Source: a virus
Reading direction: 5' to 3' (one strand)
Virus record (IMG/VR): IMGVR_UViG_3300020392_000076
Span: 1 to 24,714 of that record
Length of the DNA stretch: 24,714 bases
The position numbers were made by a program, and so were the translations under genes. The notes below the pieces were generated by a model that was given only the letters and a program-made list of their open reading frames with translations, did no database searches and was not told the DNA's origin. This document shows positions 20,557-24,714 of the stretch, one piece after another (within the stretch, counting starts at the first letter, position 1; each line of letters begins with the position of its first letter).

Positions 20557-21702
20557 TTAGGCTGCTATACTGGCCCGACTCACGCTAGCCCAATTGGCGG
20601 GGCTCATGTTTAAAACATCCCCGCCCAGACGTTGCCATTCATCGACGTGATCAGCTTCAGCATTATTCGCGCAAGCTGTCACGGCGTTCATGAGGGTGGC
20701 GCGGCTTATCGGCTGGCCCTGCTCATATCCAGACTGGCCGATCGTATTTAAAAGCCCGTCAAAAATTGTGCTTGTTTGCTTTTTAGGAATTGCAAGCACT
20801 TTGCCAAGCTGTTCAACCGCGCCTTGCGTGTAGGTCCCTTCAATCACGTCCCCTGCTGCTGCCTTCATCTGCTCCAGTACAGCGTCGAAAGATTCGCGGC
20901 TGGCATAATTGCGGGTAATGTCGCGCAGCTTCAAGCCAAGTGCCGCATTATCCGCATTTTTTGCTTCGTCTGAAAGAATGCTCCAAGTGTCATCATCCCC
21001 GCGAGCTGACGTAATGTGCGAGCTGCGCGACCTGTTTTGCGTTTGCATTCCGTTTAAGCAGGCCAGTGTCCAGTTAATCTGAAACACTTGAATAGAGCCC
21101 TGACCAACCTCAGAATTACTGATACCGATTCCCAGTGCCATAACATCACCAACATTTGCGCCTTCGCCAATTATGGTCTCAGACTTGAATCGGGCATAAA
21201 GCCTTTTTTCTGTAATGTCTGCGTTTTGGATTTTCCACTGGGCGTCTGATTCCATCAGCTCAGGCAAAACAGTTTCAATCAAGTGCACATTGTCAAAAGT
21301 CTTGAACTTGTCAGAAACAAAAGCCCGTGCAGTCCCATAAGTTTCGGTGTCCATGTGCGTCCGGATCATGCGGGTCACTGGTTCATTTTGCCATATAGCA
21401 TTCACAAGTCCGTCCCATTCTTCAGGATAGCTAGACTGCAGCCGTCTAGCAGTCCGCACGTCTATTCCAGCACGGGCTGCTATCTGGTCAAAAGCAACAT
21501 CATTGATCCATAAATGTCTAGTGGGCTCACCGCCCTGACCCTCCAAAATAATTGAAGACTTACGGGGCTCTAATAATTCTGCAGTTTTATAAAAAGCTTG
21601 GTCAGTTGGCACTAGAAAGTCCTGTGATCTAGCAGCCTGATCCTGCACCTTTAGCATGAGGTTTTGTAAAGTGTTGCCTTCGTTTTCAATAACGTGTGTC
21701 AT
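20557..21702 (-). CDS. DUF932 family phage/plasmid-like protein
   Basis: A 381-residue protein of the DUF932 family, frequent in phages and plasmids and without an agreed function. Marks seen here: ARAFVSDKFKTFDN (125-138), GIGISNSEVGQGSIQV (191-206) and LACLNGMQTQNR (213-224). The N-terminal 60 residues are helical; a helical C-terminal part follows the core. It stands alone between its own promoter (21738-21766) and terminator (20505-20535), so it is expressed as a separate unit. The region belongs to the accessory block between terminase subunits. GGAG precedes the ATG. A part in DNA metabolism or host takeover is possible but not shown. Confidence 0.85.
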   Translation of the reverse strand: MTHVIENEGNTLQNLMLKVQDQAARSQDFLVPTDQAFYKTAELLEPRKSSIILEGQGGEPTRHLWINDVAFDQIAARAGIDVRTARRLQSSYPEEWDGLVNAIWQNEPVTRMIRTHMDTETYGTARAFVSDKFKTFDNVHLIETVLPELMESDAQWKIQNADITEKRLYARFKSETIIGEGANVGDVMALGIGISNSEVGQGSIQVFQINWTLACLNGMQTQNRSRSSHITSARGDDDTWSILSDEAKNADNAALGLKLRDITRNYASRESFDAVLEQMKAAAGDVIEGTYTQGAVEQLGKVLAIPKKQTSTIFDGLLNTIGQSGYEQGQPISRATLMNAVTACANNAEADHVDEWQRLGGDVLNMSPANWASVSRASIAA

Positions 21703-21737
21703 GTCTAAATCTCCATTATGACAGTTGAATTATTATT

Positions 21738-21766
21738 GTTATAGGCTTTGTCCTATATACTGTCAA
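21738..21766 (-). promoter_or_regulatory. Strong sigma-70-like promoter with dyad in the spacer
   Basis: TTGACA (21761-21766), a 17-base spacer, and TATAAC (21738-21743), read on the minus strand. A perfect inverted repeat TATAGG-6-CCTATA (21740-21757) lies across the spacer and enters the -10 box. Placed there, it would be a natural operator. It drives the DUF932 gene at 20557-21702. Confidence 0.75.
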
Positions 21767-21775
21767 ACAGAAATT

Positions 21776-21810
21776 TTAAAAAATTCCCCCGCCAAAATGT
21801 GACGGGGGAT
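21776..21810 (-). terminator. Rho-independent terminator
   Basis: A stem of nine pairs including one G-U (CCCCCGTCA/TGGCGGGGG, 21786-21808) with a 5-base loop, then a U-rich tail (AAUUUUUUAAAA) on the minus strand. It ends the operon that finishes at 21903. Confidence 0.75.
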
Positions 21811-21902
21811 CTTTTAAAGTTTAGGCCATTTAAGCTTTTTTCTTTTATAAGGTTTTGAGGGCTCTTTGCCCTGCGGATAAAAAAGCCAGTGATATATTTT
21901 GA

Positions 21903-22382
21903 TCAAGAACATGCGGCAGTTTCCATAACGACTTCTTCGTTGTACTCTTCATCATCATGCTGACGGGTTTCTTTTGTGATAATGAAGCCTTCCCGATTCA
22001 CGTAATGGCGGGGGTCTGTAAATGTCCAATGAACTCCCTCTTCTGTGTCGGTAATAATGACGGCCCAAATATGTTTCAAAACACTTTCTTTCCATTCGCC
22101 TGTCATGTCTGCGGGAGACAAGTTTTGTCTGTCTGCTATTTTGGCGAACGCTGCATTAAGTGTTAGGAAGTAATCTCCATTAGGGTCTCTGATTTCTTCA
22201 TAGGGAAATTCTTTCGCCTCAATAGTTCTTTCAATTGTGAAGTCGTGCCCGTCATCCGTTCGCTTCCAATTAAACTCATCAGGATTAATTTTTGCCAATT
22301 CAAAAGCTTTTTCTTCACTTTCGGCAATGACTATGGCCTCATAGCCCACATCTTTTGTTGCTATAACTTTAAAACTTTTCAT
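21903..22382 (-). CDS. Protein of unknown function (159 aa), DpnD/PcfM-like start
   Basis: A 159-residue acidic protein. The first 45 residues (KSFKVIATKDVGYEAIVIAE, then SEEKAFELAKINPDEFNW) have the beta-alpha layout of small DpnD/PcfM-like domains, a weak resemblance. The rest is mixed, with TGEWKESVLKHIWAVIITDT and a His/Asp/Glu-rich end (RQHDDEEYNEE). It overlaps the upstream gene by 4 bases and has an AGAAGG ribosome binding site. It is the last gene of the small operon starting at 23179. No catalytic residues are recognised. Confidence 0.5.
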   Translation of the reverse strand: MKSFKVIATKDVGYEAIVIAESEEKAFELAKINPDEFNWKRTDDGHDFTIERTIEAKEFPYEEIRDPNGDYFLTLNAAFAKIADRQNLSPADMTGEWKESVLKHIWAVIITDTEEGVHWTFTDPRHYVNREGFIITKETRQHDDEEYNEEVVMETAACS

Positions 22383-22723
22383 TTTTTTTCCTTCTCTATA
22401 ATTCCAGTGAATTTAACATAAACAGACTCACCACGGGCCTGTTCAGCAGCCTCTACTGCGTCTGCCCTGTGTTCATTAAGCTCATAAAAATCGACATTGG
22501 TATTTTTAACAGCTTGCCAAAGTAAGTCAAAAAACTGCTGCCTGTTCATGTCAGTGCCCACATCTTTCGGCATTATGCAAACTTCACGCTCACAATCATG
22601 ACACCATTGTGAAATGTCATCGTTATGCCATTGTTTGCGGCTGTTACAAAAAAACCTATTTGCAACCCAATCACTGCCGCCGCACTCCTCACAAACATGA
22701 GGTGTTTCTTCAAAACTAAACAT
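22379..22723 (-). CDS. Small zinc-ribbon-like protein (114 aa)
   Basis: A 114-residue protein with two CxxC pairs: C11-x2-C14 (HVCEECGG) and C41-x2-C44 (WCHDCE), plus Cys26 and Cys49. Two pairs about 27 residues apart fit a zinc ribbon. The C-terminal half is helical, with TDMNRQQFFDLLWQAV and HRADAVEAAEQARG. It overlaps both neighbours by a few bases (8 upstream, 4 downstream), and GAGG precedes the ATG. Zinc ribbons in small phage proteins often contact nucleic acids or host proteins, but no target can be named. Confidence 0.6.
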   Translation of the reverse strand: MFSFEETPHVCEECGGSDWVANRFFCNSRKQWHNDDISQWCHDCEREVCIMPKDVGTDMNRQQFFDLLWQAVKNTNVDFYELNEHRADAVEAAEQARGESVYVKFTGIIEKEKK

Positions 22724-22922
22724 TGTGAGTCCTCAAATACCATTCTTTATATTTTTTGTAGGCCAACAGCTTGTAGGCGTACAAGTCTGCGAACTCCCAA
22801 TCTGCTATGGGATCAAAATCATCAAAGACGGTTTCTATCTCATTCTCAATCATCACCATTAATGCGTTAGCTTCTTGTGGGGATAGCTCAAGAGGTTTAA
22901 GAATTTTCTGTGTTGTTTTCAT
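22716..22922 (-). CDS. Small helical protein of unknown function (68 aa)
   Basis: A 68-residue acidic protein predicted to be helical, with ELSPQEANALMVMIENEIET and a YAYKLLAYKKYKEWYL C-terminus rich in Tyr. It overlaps both neighbouring genes by 4-8 bases, in the operon starting at 23179. A G-rich stretch (GGGGGGC) precedes the ATG as a possible ribosome binding site. No family is recognised. Confidence 0.5.
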   Translation of the reverse strand: MKTTQKILKPLELSPQEANALMVMIENEIETVFDDFDPIADWEFADLYAYKLLAYKKYKEWYLRTHNV

Positions 22923-23179
22923 AGCAAGCCCCCCAGCATATAAGTCATAAAATCATTTTGCTTTGTGATAACGCCATCAGAATATTTATAGATGCCATGC
23001 AGCTCCATGCCCTCACGTTTCTTTTTACAAACGTGAATCATGTCCCCATCTTTCAAACTGTCTGGAAATACGGAAAGAGTGTGAGCTAAAGCAGGCCCAA
23101 TATCAGAAAGTTTCTTTGCTTTAGAATAAATAGAAAAGCCGCTGCTACGCTGCTTTGGGGTTGCATACCAATAGGTCAT
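22919..23179 (-). CDS. Small basic protein of unknown function (86 aa)
   Basis: An 86-residue protein, first gene of its operon. It contains TYWYATPKQRSSGFSIYSKA near the start and a beta-like GDMIHVCKKKREGMELHGIY stretch. I take the ATG at 23179, which lies 6 bases after AAAGGAG; the in-frame ATG at 23185 touches that motif. The ribosome binding site is inside a 9-bp hairpin (23187-23215), so its translation may be controlled. A promoter candidate lies at 23212-23239. No family is recognised. Confidence 0.5.
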   Translation of the reverse strand: MTYWYATPKQRSSGFSIYSKAKKLSDIGPALAHTLSVFPDSLKDGDMIHVCKKKREGMELHGIYKYSDGVITKQNDFMTYMLGGLL

Positions 23180-23186
23180 GCCCATC

Positions 23187-23215
23187 TCCTTTAGTTACTG
23201 TTGACGACTAAAGGA
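23187..23215 (-). promoter_or_regulatory. Hairpin that hides a ribosome binding site, or operator dyad
   Basis: A perfect 9-bp inverted repeat (TCCTTTAGT/ACTAAAGGA) with an 11-base loop. On the minus-strand RNA the 3' arm contains the AAAGGA of the ribosome binding site for the gene at 22919-23179. The same dyad touches the -10 box of the promoter at 23212-23239, so it may act in RNA, in DNA, or both. Confidence 0.55.
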
Positions 23216-23239
23216 TAAGTCTTATACAACAAATGTCAA
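23212..23239 (-). promoter_or_regulatory. Candidate sigma-70-like promoter for the 23179-21903 operon
   Basis: TTGACA (23234-23239), a 16-base spacer, and TATCCT (23212-23217) on the minus strand. The -35 box lies inside the last codons of the nuclease gene. The operon behind it ends at the terminator at 21776-21810, so promoter, four genes and terminator form one unit. Confidence 0.55.
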
Positions 23240-23647
23240 GTCTAAAAATTCTTGCCAATTTATTGGATTAGAAAATTTAAACTGGGGCTCTAACAACAAT
23301 CCTCTGTCCACCAACTCAATTGCTTGTTCCCCGTTATAGACAAAAATGTCTGCATTTTTTGTGTGTACAAAAATATAAGTTGGGGCGTGTTTGTGCTGAG
23401 TCATCCAAGACACTTGGTGTGGAGATAACCGGACGGCAGAGCCCTTTGTTGTTTTTAACTCTACAAAATAAAATTTTCCCAATTCAGAACAAACGACAAG
23501 ATCAGGCACACCAAGAGAAGCCCAACTCTCCAAACGGGTGAGTCGGATATTAGGCCGACACTTCTTCTGATGTTTCCGAAATTTCTGATAAAAGCTCGAC
23601 TCCAGATTTTTCTTCTTCTGGGGTGATGTTGATAATATCGTGTCCAT
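23222..23647 (-). CDS. PD-(D/E)XK nuclease, VRR-NUC-like
   Basis: A 141-residue nuclease-like protein. The catalytic pattern is visible: Glu16 in the first helix (NLESSFYQKF), Asp49 in LGVPDLVV, and Glu63-x-Lys65 in YFVELKTTKG, followed by SPHQ (Gln78). The first helix, the IRLTRLESWASLGVPD approach and the spacing fit VRR-NUC-type phage nucleases. Such enzymes cut branched or specific DNA. The ORF overlaps the end of the small-terminase gene by 98 bases in another frame; the start at 23647 has no good ribosome binding site, so a later start is possible, though it would lose the first helix. Its position next to terS suggests a task near packaging or replication; that is inferred. Confidence 0.7.
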   Translation of the reverse strand: MDTILSTSPQKKKNLESSFYQKFRKHQKKCRPNIRLTRLESWASLGVPDLVVCSELGKFYFVELKTTKGSAVRLSPHQVSWMTQHKHAPTYIFVHTKNADIFVYNGEQAIELVDRGLLLEPQFKFSNPINWQEFLDLTFVV

Positions 23648-24113
23648 GCTGGTCTTTTAATTCCTGCAAAGCCTTTTCAACTTCTTCACGAGACATGCTG
23701 TCAATCGACCCATGTCTAATTTCAGACTTATTAATGTAAATATTTCCCTGAGCCTGCCCCCTACGATATTCAGCTTGGACGGCTGCAGAGTATGCCCCAT
23801 TTTCAATAGCCAGGTCACGTATGCGCTGCATGTCACGGACATGACGGGCAAAAGTAATGCCGTACTTTTCATCCAACTCTGCCCTGTATGCTTTTATAGC
23901 AGCTACAACATTTGGGTGCATGTTTGAATTAGTAAGCTCAGAAGCTTTCACATGTGCAGACTTTTCAGGATAGCCTGCATTTATAGCGGCTTGACGTTTT
24001 GTAATCATACCGTCGTTTGCAACAAACTCTTTCACAAACTTCTCTTGTTTGGGCGTCAGAGGAGTTTCTATGCTTTTACGAGGTCTACCTCTAGATTTTT
24101 TGACGACTTGCAT
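23550..24113 (-). CDS. terS: Terminase small subunit
   Basis: A 187-residue DNA-recognition subunit of the packaging motor. Residues 8-13 (RGRPRK) look like an AT-hook. Residues 19-62 (LTPKQEKFVKEFVANDG, then ITKRQAAINAGYPEKSAHVK) are the typical helix-turn-helix opening of small terminases. A helical oligomerisation region follows, and an acidic tail ends the protein. The ATG at 24113 has AAGGG 6 bases upstream. It is separated from terL by about 5 kb of accessory genes. The region before it (24114-24521) is repeat-rich. The packaging site recognised by this protein is often near its own gene, but none can be identified here. Confidence 0.75.
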   Translation of the reverse strand: MQVVKKSRGRPRKSIETPLTPKQEKFVKEFVANDGMITKRQAAINAGYPEKSAHVKASELTNSNMHPNVVAAIKAYRAELDEKYGITFARHVRDMQRIRDLAIENGAYSAAVQAEYRRGQAQGNIYINKSEIRHGSIDSMSREEVEKALQELKDQHGHDIINITPEEEKSGVELLSEISETSEEVSA

Positions 24114-24185
24114 TGTAGCCCTTTATATAGCTTCCTATCCTAAAACTAAATGAATAAAGCTATTTTGGCAACCAATAGGAAAAAA

Positions 24186-24409
24186 GTTACATGTTACAAA
24201 AAAAGTTACAAAATTATTTTTGTATATATATGTTATTATTGTAGAAATTGCCTGTGTAACATTTTGATCATTTGAATCGCCTTAAAAAAATGAAAAAAAT
24301 ATTTTTTTGTTAAATCTGTACATATATAAGTTTCACAGCAAGCAACCCCTTATCCAGCAAGGGTTACAGCGTAACTTTTTTGTGTTTGAAAAGTGTTACA
24401 AAAGTTACA
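24186..24409. repeat. GTTACA repeat cluster upstream of terS
   Basis: Six direct copies of GTTACA at 24186, 24193, 24205, 24363, 24395 and 24404 on the plus strand, three of them continuing as GTTACAAAA. Inverted copies (TGTAAC at 24255, GTAAC at 24371) form GTTAC-AGC-GTAAC at 24363-24375. The intervals are not constant (7, 12, 32, 9), so these resemble operator or iteron sites, not a tandem array. The surrounding DNA is very AT-rich. Confidence 0.6.
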
Positions 24410-24444
24410 CCCTGCTCTGGTCATCGCAACAGAACAGGGTGTAA
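24405..24444 (-). other. 15-bp hairpin in the terS leader
   Basis: TTACACCCTGCTCTG (24405-24419) pairs with CAGAACAGGGTGTAA (24430-24444) across a 10-base loop. In plus-strand RNA one pair mismatches (C-A), but in minus-strand RNA it becomes a G-U pair, so all 15 pairs form only in the strand that is transcribed toward terS. Just four U follow, so it is at best a weak terminator or attenuator. It contains one GTTACA copy. Confidence 0.6.
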
Positions 24445-24483
24445 TTGTCAATCAACAGCAGAATGGAGATTCTTGCATACATA

Positions 24484-24512
24484 ACCCTAGTCCGTGGGCC
24501 GTGCATCGTCAA
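24484..24512 (-). promoter_or_regulatory. Candidate promoter upstream of terS
   Basis: TTGACG (24507-24512), 17 bases, and TAGGGT (24484-24489) on the minus strand, with an A-run (nine A) directly upstream of the -35 box like an UP element. The -10 box fits consensus at only three positions. A transcript from here would carry a leader of about 360 bases containing the hairpin and GTTACA repeats. Confidence 0.45.
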
Positions 24513-24521
24513 GTTTTTTTT

Positions 24522-24713
24522 TCAGCCAACTTTTTTAGAGTCGACATTAACCCAATGCTGGTAACTTTGGTTAAGAGAATCAAACCAATAGTCCATAAAC
24601 TCCTCATGAGTGAGGCGTTTGTCTTTGGACTTTTTCATTGTGGTTGACGTCAGCTTAAAAAAGCCGATTGGCACAATGGTGTTTGCCGTTTCGGACATCC
24701 ATGAGAGGCCACC
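24522..24713 (-). CDS. C-terminal end of an unidentified gene (cut by window edge)
   Basis: An ORF open at the right edge and ending at TGA (24522-24524). The 63 visible residues include MSETANTIVPIGFFKLTSTT and KDKRLTHEEFMDYWFDSLNQ, which look like a folded, charged and aromatic protein end. Two internal ATGs (24698 and 24638) allow a short complete gene of 58 or 38 residues, but neither has a ribosome binding site, so a truncated larger gene is more likely. No family is recognised. It is followed by a gene-free leader region. Confidence 0.4.
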   Translation of the reverse strand, partial: GGLSWMSETANTIVPIGFFKLTSTTMKKSKDKRLTHEEFMDYWFDSLNQSYQHWVNVDSKKVG

Positions 24714-24714
24714 G

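Noticed and set aside
24186-24409. GTTACA copies considered as a CRISPR array
   Set aside because: The unit is only 6-9 bases with irregular spacing and no spacer-like segments.
24405-24482. 25-codon ORF on the minus strand ending inside the leader hairpin, considered as an attenuator leader peptide
   Set aside because: Its ATG lies at or before the predicted transcription start and has no ribosome binding site; it lacks a run of regulatory codons.
24393-24647. 84-codon ORF on the plus strand near the right edge
   Set aside because: It runs through the hairpin and promoter candidate and over the minus-strand coding end; no ribosome binding site.

Overview
The window looks like part of a tailed bacteriophage genome, probably a marine podovirus-like phage of a Gram-negative and perhaps alphaproteobacterial host. 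The evidence is a near-complete head module read entirely on the minus strand: small terminase, large terminase, portal, scaffold, major capsid protein and P22 gp4/SU10-type adaptors. Many of the small proteins are of types I associate with marine viral genomes, such as tiny lysine-rich proteins and a structural protein with an AHVHATG...AHGG module. No tape measure, tail tube, integrase, polymerase or endolysin is visible. The host assignment is inference, and both ends of the window are cut inside genes.

Layout in the direction of transcription (right to left). (1) 24714-24113: the end of a cut gene, then about 400 bp of leader with GTTACA repeats and a long hairpin, leading to the small terminase. 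(2) 24113-21903: small terminase overlapping a PD-(D/E)XK nuclease, then a promoter and a hairpin covering a ribosome binding site, then four small genes ending at a terminator. (3) 21766-19440: two accessory units, each starting at a TTGACA promoter and ending at a strong terminator: a DUF932 protein alone, then a small protein plus a cysteine-rich protein. (4) 19438-18816: about 600 bp without genes, holding two 54-bp direct repeats and a dense GATC cluster; it may be an origin or control region. (5) 18780-11020: small exported protein, large terminase, an 1139-residue polyvalent protein (HELQH zincin-like motif plus ADP-ribosyltransferase-like domain), a small conserved protein and the portal. 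(6) 11023-9180: a small basic protein and a cluster of membrane proteins including a 3-TM holin. (7) 9167-5565: small helical protein, GroES-like co-chaperonin, scaffold, two structural proteins and major capsid protein, closed by a terminator. (8) 5412-2619: beta-rich decoration-type proteins and a run of tiny, very basic proteins. (9) 2619-1: two gp4/SU10-like adaptors flanking two tail or fibre-type proteins, one with a cupredoxin-like copper-site pattern, then a cut structural gene.

How it fits together: the terminases package DNA through the portal. The capsid forms on the scaffold, possibly with help from the phage GroES-like protein. The polyvalent protein sits between terminase and portal, where proteins ejected with the DNA are often encoded. 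The adaptors close the vertex. The cationic mini-proteins may condense DNA or coat the virion. Neighbouring genes mostly overlap by a few bases (ATGA, TAATG), which indicates translational coupling.

Four genes are shorter than an automatic ORF caller would report: 27, 42 and 50 residues, plus an 86-residue ORF that extends to 148 residues with an ATT start. The items I would check first are the polyvalent protein, the cationic gene run, the two non-coding regions and the cupredoxin-like virion protein.
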